DNA of 64,000 bases from Candidatus Binatia bacterium (GTDB taxonomy: Bacteria > Desulfobacterota > Binatia > HRBIN30): the NCBI GenBank assembly GCA_023150935.1, contig JAKLJW010000025.1:20517-84516 (forward strand), given 5' to 3'. Numbering within the stretch: the stretch's first letter is position 1; every line of letters begins with the position of its first letter. A program made the translations under genes and the position numbers. The notes under the pieces were generated by a model. The model ran no database searches, was not told the DNA's origin, and saw only the letters and a program-made list of their open reading frames with translations. Of this stretch, positions 17,201 to 24,766 are shown one piece after another.

Positions 17201-17306
17201 CCGGTTCCGACGCCGACCCGCCGCTACCGTTGCCGCCGCAGGCGACGACCAGAACAGCCAGCAGCGCCGTCAATCCCCTCGATGCGTTGCGCAGTACAGC
17301 GGTCAT
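14295..17306 (-). CDS. large secreted lipoprotein with Ig-like (BIG2) domains and Cys-rich modules
   Basis: 1003 residues from ATG 17306, preceded by GGAGGGAGGG. The N-terminus is a lipoprotein signal (LLAVLVVACGG). Residues about 35-190 form carboxypeptidase-regulatory-like beta domains (DGRFVLKDLDPGRYTLVV). A Cys-rich block with two repeats (about 210-295; each a 'C-x-DDGSC-x-C-V-x-SCPxCxDC' pattern) follows. Four BIG2-type Ig domains come next (about 300-690), recognisable by 'VTWxS...VATID..G..TG...G...I.A..G'. A beta domain with Cys pairs leads to the tail, where about six tandem units of the form CCPxGxxC-x5-PPC run to the end. No catalytic motif is visible. The protein is probably a surface or extracellular structural or adhesive protein; function is unknown. 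Confidence 0.75.
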   Translation of the reverse strand: MTAVLRNASRGLTALLAVLVVACGGNGSGGSASEPVPARAEVSGLVVLHRDVQTGAGESLGPPPLDWAPAPDRAAFDRALANADWALDGDTGLNGTTTADGRFVLKDLDPGRYTLVVSRTLDGNLVPVIVPVVAGDDGAGSVVTEVAWGLVRSTVEYTLNGVPRREIHGPNGTRVALANGRIVELVAPDRVLDDPDGDGRFDGGGSCVPQAWECRPDGTCETGTGCNCVASCPDCRDCGPPVCSQPARGIVYRCNDDGSCAHPGDRCVCVSSCPECDDCTRQVCVPGCGPVEISAISITAAPRRLFVGQRAQAIAAAVLSDGGTIDVTHLVTWRSANETVATIDSWGTVTGSGEGSTELSATLGGFATGAWPVTVTARPEPLRLWIENRSCYYWLGRPEPAVDILPGPDCRQVILVGGQIPFGAWAEFDGGTIQDVTAEVVWQVDPAAVGEVSAGVFTGKQVGTAKLTARLGETSSEATEIRVVTERSVLSLSIYPMNWYFPPTQPIPFVDTRPVPCPDCQPVVTLLTGDTMPFRATAQYDTGEWEDVTERVTWNSIPTTVATIDARGLLTAVAAGDAEIKATLGDVSSEAAEVRVVDTATLELLTIFQEGSQRVVVRGDRRYFRANGLYDIGLHRDVTADATWQTSDPDVAAFTAPGELTAKAAGTVDVWAEMGAERSEPLRIEVYETGALDYCDPNRVHHSTWADGFNRVTLESDCATYSAPGVATLRYSVTEVVPRGGIFAPCLDLYVYRGATRVRTLREQGCGDPFVPNAAPGRDDEVLKYQLRAFWDLKDDSGATVPPGRYTIHGRFYLYYDPVVSLDVAVVDGNGHVPCEPNACGNGCGYVHVCGDDGAPLACPEICRELCECPPGWGSVEGGQCAPCTQECCPPGAACAVGMRPCDPPCCPAGSERCLPGLPACQPPAGCCPAGADCHAGLPPCDRCCRGDEVCPAIYPPCEPPLPLCCPEGDACIPELPPCPQKCCPPNARCTEEIPPCPTDSPV

Positions 17307-17412
17307 CACGTTCGCCCTCCCTCCGATGCCGCGTGTAAACAATTCCTGTTCGCATGTCAATCATATTCGTCATGCGCCGGCCAGCCGTCCGGGGCGGCCG
17401 TCCGTGTACGCG

Positions 17413-17460
17413 CGCCCGGTGAACCGGGCGCCTCGACTGAGCGCCGGGCATGCATGCCCG
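17413..17460. terminator. two adjacent hairpins, possible terminator region
   Basis: CGCCCGG/CCGGGCG (17413-17430) and the self-complementary CCGGGCATGCATGCCCGG (17443-17460) sit in the 258-bp gap downstream of the MaoC-like gene and upstream of the lipoprotein gene, both on the minus strand. There is no U-tract, so a rho-independent role is only possible. The rest of the gap holds no gene. Confidence 0.35.
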
Positions 17461-17564
17461 GGACCGGGAACATTGCACATTGGAGGAAACGCACGGGAAC
17501 GCGCTCGGAGATCGCGTTCCACCGGAACGCTATGCCCGTAAACGGGGTGGCCGAGGCCGGGCCT

Positions 17565-18011
17565 TCATCCCCGGGCGATTTCGTCTGCGGCCGGCGCGCA
17601 GCGGCGGCACAGGCGCGCCGTTCCGGTCACCGCGGCCGTGCCGTCGGTGTGCGACAGCACGAGGTCGCAGACCAGCCGTTCGCCGTCGGCCATCTCGTGG
17701 TGCTCGGTTACCGCGCCCCGCAACTCGACCTCGCTGCCCACCGGGGTCGGCACCCGGAACGTCGTTCCCAACGCTTCGAGGCGCCAATCGGGCAACGCGC
17801 CGCGCACGAACTGCTCCAGAAACGCCGTCAACATCGGCCCCGGCGCGATCACGCCCGCAAAACCGAGCGCTCGCGCATACGCTTCGTCGACGAATAACGG
17901 CTCCGCGAAACGCCCCGCCCCCATGTACGCGGCGATCTGTGCGGCCTGCGGCGCCCGCCGGCGCTGCGGCCCGATCGTGTCCCCGAGTTGCACCGCCGCC
18001 GCCCCCTTCAC
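17565..18011 (-). CDS. MaoC-like hot-dog dehydratase
   Basis: 148 residues, the size of a single hot-dog domain. The segment FVDEAYARALGFAGVIAPGPMLTAFLEQF carries the MaoC hydratase pattern (D-x-x-x-A...GF...I-x-x-G). The canonical catalytic 'D-x(4)-H' is altered, because Pro and Leu stand where the second half of the motif would be. The C-terminal strand pattern (VGSEVELRGAV...CDLVLSHTDGTAAVTGTARL) completes the fold. It overlaps the upstream FAS1-like hydratase gene by 4 bp, so the two products probably form a heterodimer, as mycobacterial HadA/HadB do, acting on hydroxyacyl-CoA or hydroxyacyl-ACP. The pathway (fatty-acid or polyketide-like metabolism versus degradation) cannot be decided from the context. 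Confidence 0.78.
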   Translation of the reverse strand: MKGAAAVQLGDTIGPQRRRAPQAAQIAAYMGAGRFAEPLFVDEAYARALGFAGVIAPGPMLTAFLEQFVRGALPDWRLEALGTTFRVPTPVGSEVELRGAVTEHHEMADGERLVCDLVLSHTDGTAAVTGTARLCRRCAPAADEIARG

Positions 18012-18469
18012 CCCGTCGGCGGCACGCCCGCCGGGTGCGCGCGCAGGATCTGCCGCTCGACGATACGCGCCACCAGGTTCCCGGCATCGTCGCGCACGCA
18101 GGCTTCGCGCACCAGTACCGTCATCGCTCCGCCCCGGCCGCTCTTCTCGTACACGTCGACCAGCCGGGAAGTCACTTCGTACCCCGCCCCCGCAAGGATC
18201 GGCGCCTGGAATTCCAGATCGTGCCCACCGTGCACGCCGAAGACCCCCGGCGGCAACTCCACCTCGGGCTCAAAGCCGCCACGCAGCGCCAGACAGAACG
18301 TCGGTGGCGCCACCGTGCAACCCGCCGCCAGCGTGGCCTCGTCGCCGACGGCGCTCGCGTAAGCCGCGATCGTCTCCGCGGTCACCACCGTGCGCCCCCG
18401 CGACACCTCGCGGCCGAGCATGCCCGCCGGAAGCTGCACCAGCCCTACCCGTCCAACCTCGGTTCCCAT
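18008..18469 (-). CDS. FAS1-like dehydratase-domain protein (MaoC N-terminal type)
   Basis: 153 residues. The N-terminal half shows VSRGRTVVTAETIAAYASAVGDE, typical of the 'FAS1-like dehydratase' hot-dog domain family (MaoC N-terminal type), then VAPPTFCLALRGG and GVHGGHDLEFQAPILAGAGYEVTSRLVDVYEKSGRGG, matching the 'H-x-x-x-x-F-x-x-P-x-x-x-G' core and the 'Y-x-x-x-G' block of mycobacterial HadA-like proteins. It ends with ATGA overlapping the start of the MaoC-like partner. Together they would dehydrate or hydrate acyl thioesters in the cytoplasm. It follows rpe with a 69-bp gap on the same strand. Confidence 0.8.
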   Translation of the reverse strand: MGTEVGRVGLVQLPAGMLGREVSRGRTVVTAETIAAYASAVGDEATLAAGCTVAPPTFCLALRGGFEPEVELPPGVFGVHGGHDLEFQAPILAGAGYEVTSRLVDVYEKSGRGGAMTVLVREACVRDDAGNLVARIVERQILRAHPAGVPPTG

Positions 18470-18538
18470 CGATCCCTATCGAACCGAGCCGCCTTACCGC
18501 GGGATCGTCCGGCGCTCGCAGCGCTCTCGCGCTCGGCC

Positions 18539-19231
18539 TCAACGACCGGCCGCGACGTAACGTGCCGCAGCACAACACTGGTGCAGATGTCGCACCCCGG
18601 CGCCCGCACCGTCCGCGTGACGGAACACCGAGGTGCCGGCAACCAGGAGCGTCGCCCCCGCCTCGACCGCGCGCGGCGCGGTCGAGGCATCGACCCCACC
18701 GTCGACCTCGACCTCGCACTGCAAACCTCGCGCATCGATCATCTCGCGCGCCTGCCTCACCTTGCGCAACGTGCTCTCGATGAACCGCTGCCCGCCGAAG
18801 CCCGGATCGACCGTCATCACCAGCACGCCGTCGAGGTCCTCGACGATCGCCTCCAGGGTGTGCACCGGCGTCCCCGGATTCAATCCCACGCTCACCTTCC
18901 GCTCCAGCTCGCGCACCGCGTGCACCGTGCGGTGCAACTGCACCGACGCCTCCTGGTGCACGATGATCCAGTCGGACCCCGCACCGGCGAAGTCGGCCAC
19001 ATATCTCTCCGGCCGGTCGATCATCAGGTGGACTTCCACCGGCAACTTCGTCGCCCGCCGCACCGCTTCCACGATCGGAATACCGAGACTCAGATTCGGC
19101 ACGAACACGCCATCCATGATGTCGACGTGAAACCGGTCCACTCCCCCACTTTCCGCGGCCCGGATCTCTTCACCGAGCTTGAGAAAGTCCGCCGCCAGTA
19201 TCGACGGCGCAATCTTCGGCGCGCCCGTCAT
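18539..19231 (-). CDS. rpe: ribulose-phosphate 3-epimerase
   Basis: 230 residues, normal for the family. All signature blocks are present: IAPSILAADFLKLGEEI at the N-terminus, VDRFHVDIMDGVFVPNLSLG with the metal-binding His/Asp, VEVHLMIDRP, VMTVDPGFGGQ with the second catalytic Asp, and EVDGGVDASTAP. The enzyme interconverts ribulose 5-phosphate and xylulose 5-phosphate in the pentose phosphate pathway or Calvin cycle. After the last helix the C-terminus is slightly longer than usual. The gene starts 19 bp after the nuoM stop on the same strand, so it may be co-transcribed with nuoLM, an unusual partnership. Confidence 0.95.
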   Translation of the reverse strand: MTGAPKIAPSILAADFLKLGEEIRAAESGGVDRFHVDIMDGVFVPNLSLGIPIVEAVRRATKLPVEVHLMIDRPERYVADFAGAGSDWIIVHQEASVQLHRTVHAVRELERKVSVGLNPGTPVHTLEAIVEDLDGVLVMTVDPGFGGQRFIESTLRKVRQAREMIDARGLQCEVEVDGGVDASTAPRAVEAGATLLVAGTSVFRHADGAGAGVRHLHQCCAAARYVAAGR

Positions 19232-19250
19232 CCGCTTTTCCCGGCCGCGA

Positions 19251-20816
19251 TCAGTCGGCGTCCCGGTGACGTGGAACCGCCGATAACAGCGCTTCCATCG
19301 CCGGCGCCGGCGCCTCCACCAGATGCCGCGTCGCCCCCGCGGCCCGCAACCGGCCGAGCAGCACCTGCACCGTCGGCTCGATGCGATCGAGAAAGGGCTT
19401 CGGGTACACGCCTATCCAGACGATCGCCACCAGTACCGGTGCCACCGCAATTATCTCGCGCGGCGACAGGTCCTTGAGCTGACGGTTGGCCTCGTTGGTT
19501 ACCGGCCCGAAGAACACGTGTTTGTACATGGTCAGCAGATACACGGCGCCAAACACCACGCCGAGCACGCCCAGCCCCCCCGCCCACGGATGGGCGCGGA
19601 AGGCCCCGAGCAGGATCAGGAACTCGCCCACAAAGCCGTTGAGTCCCGGGAGACCGATCGACGACAGCATGACCACGAGGAAGAGCGCGGCATACACCGG
19701 CATGACGCTCCAGATGCCGCCGTACTCGGCAATCATCCGCGTGTGGCGCCGGTCGTAGATGTAGCCGACGAGGATAAACAGCGCCCCGGTCGACAGGCCG
19801 TGATTGACCATCTGCAGGATGCCGCCGGTGATGCCCGGGTTGTTGAACGCGTATATCCCCAGCATCACGAAGCCGAGGTGACTCACCGACGAGTACGCCA
19901 CCAGCCGCTTCATGTCCGGCTGCGGCATCGCCACCATCGCTCCGTAGATGATGCCGATCACCGCCAGGGTCATGATCACCGGAAAGGCCGCTTCGGCCGC
20001 CGCCGGAAACATCGGCAGCGCAAAGCGCAGGAACCCGTACACGCCCATCTTCAGCAGCACGCCGGCAAGGTCGACCGACCCCCCCGTCGGGGCCTCGGTG
20101 TGCGCGTCGGGCAGCCACGTGTGCAGCGGCACCATCGGCACCTTGATCATGAAGGCCAACGCAAAAGCCGCGAACAGCCACATCTGCTCGGTGAAGGTCA
20201 GCGACACGTTGTAAAGGCTGACGATGTCGAAAGTGATCGGATTGGTCTGCGCGTGCTTGAACGCCAGGTACATCATCGCGACGAACATCAACGCGCTGCC
20301 GACCATCGTGTACAGGATGAACTTTATCGTCGCATATCGGCGCCGCGCCCCGCCCCAGATGCCGATGACGAAGAACATCGGCACCGTCATGAACTCCCAG
20401 AACACGAAGAACAAGAACAGGTCGACCGCCACCAGGGCCCCGATCATCGCCCCTTCCATGAACAGCATCAGGGCCATGAACTCCTTGACGAGGCGGTTGA
20501 TATCGCCCCAGGCGGCCAGGATCACCGTCGGCGTCAGCAGCGTGGTCAGAACGACCAGCCACAGCGAAAAGCCGTCGACCCCGAGCGAGTAATAGACCCC
20601 GAGGCTCGGAATCCACGCCGCCTTCTCGGCGAGCTGAAACGTCCCGATCGCCGGGTCGAAGTGCCGCAGCATCTCCAGCGACAGCGCCAGCGGCACCAGC
20701 GAAAAGAGAAACGCCGCGCGCCGAGCGATGGCCGGCGGCTCGGCCGGCAACAACACGACGAACAGCGCCGCCAGAAACGGAACGAAGATCAGTGCCGACA
20801 AAATGGGCCAGGTCAT
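19251..20816 (-). CDS. nuoM: NADH-quinone oxidoreductase subunit M
   Basis: 521 residues and about 14 hydrophobic helices. The proton-channel signatures of NuoM are present: VFWEFMTVPMFFVIGIWGG with the conserved Glu, FALAFMIKVPMVPLHTWLPDAHTEAPT with the broken-helix Lys, and the VAYSSVSHLGFVMLGIYAF segment. The protein is a proton-pumping antiporter-like subunit of respiratory complex I in the cytoplasmic membrane. It follows nuoL by 30 bp. The remaining complex I genes (nuoA-K, nuoN) are not in this window; nuoN, which normally follows nuoM, is replaced by rpe. Confidence 0.95.
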   Translation of the reverse strand: MTWPILSALIFVPFLAALFVVLLPAEPPAIARRAAFLFSLVPLALSLEMLRHFDPAIGTFQLAEKAAWIPSLGVYYSLGVDGFSLWLVVLTTLLTPTVILAAWGDINRLVKEFMALMLFMEGAMIGALVAVDLFLFFVFWEFMTVPMFFVIGIWGGARRRYATIKFILYTMVGSALMFVAMMYLAFKHAQTNPITFDIVSLYNVSLTFTEQMWLFAAFALAFMIKVPMVPLHTWLPDAHTEAPTGGSVDLAGVLLKMGVYGFLRFALPMFPAAAEAAFPVIMTLAVIGIIYGAMVAMPQPDMKRLVAYSSVSHLGFVMLGIYAFNNPGITGGILQMVNHGLSTGALFILVGYIYDRRHTRMIAEYGGIWSVMPVYAALFLVVMLSSIGLPGLNGFVGEFLILLGAFRAHPWAGGLGVLGVVFGAVYLLTMYKHVFFGPVTNEANRQLKDLSPREIIAVAPVLVAIVWIGVYPKPFLDRIEPTVQVLLGRLRAAGATRHLVEAPAPAMEALLSAVPRHRDAD

Positions 20817-20846
20817 GCGTGTGCCACGCGGGGACGTGCCGCCCCC

Positions 20847-22784
20847 TCATTCTCCTCCGAACATCAGGAGCAACCCGACGGCCCCCAACAACATCACCAG
20901 CGCGTAAGCCTGCACGTTGCCGCTCTGCAACCGCCGCAGCCCTCCGCCCATCGACGCGATCGCCTCGCCGACCTCGTTCACCGCCCCGTCGATAATCTCC
21001 GCATCCACGACTTTCCAGAAGAAGTCCGACAACTTCACATACGGCCGGATGAACACCGCGTCGTACAGCTCGTCCACCCGGTACTTCTCCCAGAGCAGCG
21101 TGTACAAACCCTGCGCCTTCCACGCCAGGATCATCGGCAGGCCCGGCGAACGCACGTAAAACACGTACGCCAGCGCAATGCCCCCCAGCGCCACCGCCGA
21201 GGTGCCGCCCATCAGGCCGTACATGGTCGCACTCGACACCGCGTGGTGCTCCGCCTCCGGCAAGTGCGCCAGCGACGGCGCCAGGTACTCGCCGAGCCAG
21301 TCGCCCCACAGCCAACCGTGCGGCAGACCGATCCAGCCGCCCACCGCCGACAGCACCGCAAGAATCACCAGCGGCACGGTCATCACGGCGGGCGATTCGT
21401 GCATGTGCTTAGCCTTCTCGGGCTCGACCCGGCTCTCGCCGGTGAACGCCACGAAATATGCCCTGAACACATAGAACGCCGTGCAGCCCGCCGCGATCAC
21501 ACCGATCGACCACGTAACGAAGTGGCCGCCGGTAAACGCGTGCTCGAGAATGAGGTCCTTCGAGAAGAACGCCGCGAAACCGGGCACCCCCGAGATCGCC
21601 ATGGCCGCAATCAGGAAGGTCGGCGCCGTGATCCGCAGCGTCCGCCGCAGTCCGCCCATCTTCCAGATGTCGAGCTCGCCGTGCAGGGCGTGCATCACGC
21701 TGCCGGCGCACAGGAACAGCAGGGCCTTGAAGAAGGCGTGCGTCATTAGATGGAAGATCGCCGCCCCGAAGGCGCCGACGCCCACCCCAAGGATCATGTA
21801 GCCGATCTGCGATACCGTCGAGTAGGCGAGGATCTTCTTCAGGTCGTTCTGCACCAGACCGATCGTCGCGGCAAAGAAGGCCGTCAACGCCCCGACCGTC
21901 GCCACCACGTCCATCGCCAGCGGCGCCAGCACGTAAAGCGGCGACAGGCGCGCAATCATGTACACGCCGGCGGTCACCATGGTGGCGGCGTGGATGAGCG
22001 CCGATACCGGCGTCGGGCCGGCCATCGCATCCGGCAACCAGACGTACAACGGGATTTGCGCCGACTTGCCGGTGGCCCCGACGAACAGGAGCAGGCAGGC
22101 CGCGGTAACCACCGCCGGCGCCGCCGCCGCCATCTTGCCGGCCGAGCCGTTCACCTCGGCAAACCCCAACGACGGCGTGCCGAGTGCGTCGAGCTGCCAG
22201 AAAATCAGAAACATACCGATCAGGAACGCCGCGTCGCCGATCCGGTTGGCAACGAATGCCTTGCGGCCAGCGTCGGCATTGGCCATGTCCGTGTACCAGA
22301 AGCCGATCAGGAGATAAGAGCACAGGCCCACCCCCTCCCAGCCCACGAACAACAGCGGCAGCGAATCGGCCAACACCAGCACCAGCATCGACGCCGTGAA
22401 CAGGTTCAGGTACGCGAAGTACCGGGCCTCGTCCGGATCGCCGTGCATGTACCCGACGGAATAGAGATGAATCAGAAACCCGACCCCGGTGACGATCAGG
22501 ATCATCACGCTCGACAGTGCATCGACCCGGAACGCCATCTCGACCGTCAGGGGACTCGAGTGCAGCCAGACGTAAACCCGGTCCAGCAGCGCCGCCCCGG
22601 CGGGTTGTGCCCAGAGCTGCGCCACGGCCGCCACCGACACGCCAAAGGCACCGAGTACGGACAGCGGACCGGCGACGCGCGCCAGCCGGACCCGTCCCGT
22701 CACCGCGGCCACCAGACAGGCGAGCACGCCCCCCAATGGCAGGATCAAAATCCACCGCAACAAACTGGTATCGATTACCGGCAT
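20847..22784 (-). CDS. nuoL: NADH-quinone oxidoreductase subunit L
   Basis: 645 residues from ATG 22784; the frame extends 12 codons further, but homologues start at the hydrophobic MPVIDTSLLRW. Key NuoL blocks: GFLIHLYSVGYMHGDPDEARYF, FVGWEGVGLCSYLLIGFWY with the proton-channel Glu, KSAQIPLYVWLPDAMAGPTPVSALIHAATMVTAGVYMIAR with channel Lys and His, and the long amphipathic lateral helix region at the C-terminus. It pumps protons as the distal membrane subunit of complex I. It is immediately upstream of nuoM. The 216 bases upstream contain an imperfect palindrome (22849-22870) and no gene, so transcription may start there. Confidence 0.95.
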   Translation of the reverse strand: MPVIDTSLLRWILILPLGGVLACLVAAVTGRVRLARVAGPLSVLGAFGVSVAAVAQLWAQPAGAALLDRVYVWLHSSPLTVEMAFRVDALSSVMILIVTGVGFLIHLYSVGYMHGDPDEARYFAYLNLFTASMLVLVLADSLPLLFVGWEGVGLCSYLLIGFWYTDMANADAGRKAFVANRIGDAAFLIGMFLIFWQLDALGTPSLGFAEVNGSAGKMAAAAPAVVTAACLLLFVGATGKSAQIPLYVWLPDAMAGPTPVSALIHAATMVTAGVYMIARLSPLYVLAPLAMDVVATVGALTAFFAATIGLVQNDLKKILAYSTVSQIGYMILGVGVGAFGAAIFHLMTHAFFKALLFLCAGSVMHALHGELDIWKMGGLRRTLRITAPTFLIAAMAISGVPGFAAFFSKDLILEHAFTGGHFVTWSIGVIAAGCTAFYVFRAYFVAFTGESRVEPEKAKHMHESPAVMTVPLVILAVLSAVGGWIGLPHGWLWGDWLGEYLAPSLAHLPEAEHHAVSSATMYGLMGGTSAVALGGIALAYVFYVRSPGLPMILAWKAQGLYTLLWEKYRVDELYDAVFIRPYVKLSDFFWKVVDAEIIDGAVNEVGEAIASMGGGLRRLQSGNVQAYALVMLLGAVGLLLMFGGE

Positions 22785-23000
22785 CCGATCACCGTCAGGC
22801 CTCGTTTCGCATCGGGGCACCCGTTATCGGGCCAAGCAACCCCGAGCACCGGCGCCACCGGTGGTGCCGGACGACGCAGGAACGCGGAGGTCGCGGGGCA
22901 CCGGCCGAGCCGGGCTGTCCCCGCGCACTCCGCGCCGCACTCTACATGAATCCAACCGGCCGGCAACCGTGCCGGGGCCGAGACGCCAGGCCGGCAGCGA

Positions 23001-23423
23001 CTACTTCACCTGAATCGAGCGGATGTAGTCGGTCAGGAGCATCAAGCGCCCACGCACCGCCGCCTGAGACAGCGGGTCGTTACCGACATCAGACTGGAAC
23101 GTTTCGCCCCAGGTCGGCATTTCCGCACTGCCGTGACTCGGTATCGGCTGCTGCCCGTCTATGATGTCGAGCACCAGGATGTACGGGAACTTACCGTCGT
23201 TCCGCTTCGCCAGCGTCGTCAGGTCCGGCACCTTTTCCTTCAACGCCTTCGCCGTCGGCCCGTCACCCCTGGCATCGACGCCGTGGCAGGTCGCGCAATA
23301 CTGCTTGTAGTACATCTGCCCGGCCGTAACCTGCGGCGGCGCCGCCTGAACCGCCACCGAAGACGCCATCAGGCCACTGACCACCATCGACACCCACAAC
23401 ACAACCGACCCTCGCTTCGCCAT
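23001..23423 (-). CDS. periplasmic monohaem cytochrome c (class I)
   Basis: 140 residues with a signal peptide (hydrophobic core VVLWVSMVVSGLMASSVAVQA). The haem motif CATCHG appears near residue 43 (YYKQYCATCHGVDARGDGPTA). A downstream MPTWGETF segment supplies the probable axial Met. The size and pattern are those of small soluble class I cytochromes that carry electrons in the periplasm, for example to a terminal oxidase. It lies 216 bp upstream of nuoL on the same strand. A functional coupling to respiration is plausible; a shared transcript is not proven. Confidence 0.88.
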   Translation of the reverse strand: MAKRGSVVLWVSMVVSGLMASSVAVQAAPPQVTAGQMYYKQYCATCHGVDARGDGPTAKALKEKVPDLTTLAKRNDGKFPYILVLDIIDGQQPIPSHGSAEMPTWGETFQSDVGNDPLSQAAVRGRLMLLTDYIRSIQVK

Positions 23424-23659
23424 CGATACCCTCCCCTGTTTCGTGTGTTGCCGTCAGACGCGGCGTTCTTTACCGCCGTCGCGGCGCCCAGTGCAAGTCC
23501 CAAACGTCCTTCCCGCACCGAATTGCGTGGACGCCCAACCCCGATCCGGTAACGCCCCCACCCCGGACAGGCTGCCGCCGCACGGTACGCGGCGACAGGG
23601 GCGAATCGTATTCGCCCGCATCCGTCTACCCGTTCACTAAGTACTCCGGTTCATTAGTC

Positions 23660-23817
23660 CGGCGACGTATTCCGTTCGTCCCGAGTAGCGCCATCTTTTC
23701 GGCGGCGTATCGAGGGGCGGGGCCGCAAAGCCGCTCGCCAGGCTGCCCCTCGATACGCCCCTGAGAAAACGGGGCTACTCGGGGCGAACGGGAAGCGTCG
23801 TACGGAATACGTCGCCG
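23660..23817. repeat. 158-bp perfect-ended palindromic repeat (copy B1)
   Basis: Outer arms CGGCGACGTATTCCG (23660-23674) and CGGAATACGTCGCCG (23803-23817) are exact inverted copies. Next inside are CGTTCGTCCCGAGTAGC and GCTACTCGGGGCGAACG, then CGTATCGAGGGGC and GCCCCTCGATACG. The DNA or its transcript could fold into one long interrupted hairpin. It fills most of the 412-bp gap between the cytochrome c gene and the sirtuin gene and shares its middle arms with the repeats at 13990-14209 and 49842-50207. No reading frame of interest lies in it. Confidence 0.9.
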
Positions 23818-23835
23818 TAATTGTGCCCATCACTA

Positions 23836-24627
23836 CTAAGCGTCCAGCGCAAACAACCGCCCCAGCAGCGTACCGATCGAGCCCCGGATTACCCGGTCGG
23901 CCAGGTAGTCCATCTCCGTCGGCTCGGCATTGACGATCACAACGCGAGCCCCCGCCTCCTTGGCCACCGGTACGATCCCGGCGATCGGATACACACTCAA
24001 GGTCGTGCCGATCGCCAGCATCAGGTCGCACGCCTGCGCCGCCTCGGTAGCGCGGTTCAGGTCCTCGGTTACCAGTGCCTGTCCGAACGATATCGTCGCC
24101 GACTTGAGGATGCCCCCGCAGCTCAAGCACGGCGGATCCTCTTCGCCGGCACGGACCCGATCCAGCGTCGCCGCCATCGGACCGCGTTCGCCGCAGAACA
24201 TGCACATCACCTGGTGAATCGTGCCGTGGATCTCGACGATGCGCTCCGGCGAGCTTCCCGCCGCCTGGTGCAGCCCGTCGATGTTCTGGGTTACCAGCGT
24301 GTGCAGCTTGCCCATGTGCTCGAGCGTCACCAGCGAACGGTGACCGGCATTGGGCGCGGGCTCCTTCTCCAGCGCCGCCATGCGCGCTTTCCAGGCGCGG
24401 CGGCGAATGTCGGGGTCAGCCATGTAGTGCTGCAAAGTCGCCATCTTCTCGGCCGCCGGGTTACGGGTCCAGACTCCCTTCGGTCCACGGAAATCCGGGA
24501 TACCCGAATCGGTTGAGATGCCCGCTCCCGTCAGCACCACAATGCGCTGCGCTGCCCGGACCCATTCCCGTACGGTCGCGATCGCCGCTTCGATATCCGC
24601 GCTCTTCACGCTCATCGCCCTGCTCAT
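23836..24627 (-). CDS. NAD-dependent protein deacylase, Sir2 family
   Basis: 263 residues from ATG 24627 (a second Met at 24615 is an equally possible start). The sirtuin signatures are complete: VLTGAGISTDSGIPDFRGPKGVW for NAD binding, TQNIDGLH, and EIHGTIHQVMC with the catalytic His. A structural zinc site of four Cys follows (C-x2-C ... C-x2-C, CMFCGE and CLSCGG). Later come AIGTTLSVYPIAG and VIVNAEPTEMD. It removes acyl groups from protein lysines using NAD in the cytoplasm. The gene is divergent from the alpha-2-macroglobulin gene with a 139-bp gap and is probably monocistronic. Confidence 0.93.
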   Translation of the reverse strand: MSRAMSVKSADIEAAIATVREWVRAAQRIVVLTGAGISTDSGIPDFRGPKGVWTRNPAAEKMATLQHYMADPDIRRRAWKARMAALEKEPAPNAGHRSLVTLEHMGKLHTLVTQNIDGLHQAAGSSPERIVEIHGTIHQVMCMFCGERGPMAATLDRVRAGEEDPPCLSCGGILKSATISFGQALVTEDLNRATEAAQACDLMLAIGTTLSVYPIAGIVPVAKEAGARVVIVNAEPTEMDYLADRVIRGSIGTLLGRLFALDA

Positions 24628-24766
24628 ACACCCCGGACCTTTACCCCTTCTTGTGCCGCGACGCCACGCCGGGGCAACGCCGCCCCCGCCCAACCTCGCG
24701 TTGCACTTTCGACCGAAGCTGCCACACTCGCCGCCGTTATCGATCGCCTTGCGAGGATGAGCGCCG

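Noticed and set aside
14502..17897. 1131-codon plus-strand open frame opposite the Cys-rich lipoprotein
   Set aside because: The minus-strand protein has a lipobox, RBS and Ig domains; the plus-strand translation is unstructured and without a plausible start.
19323..21749. 808-codon plus-strand frame opposite nuoM/nuoL
   Set aside because: Very His/Arg-rich shadow of two clearly recognised complex I genes.
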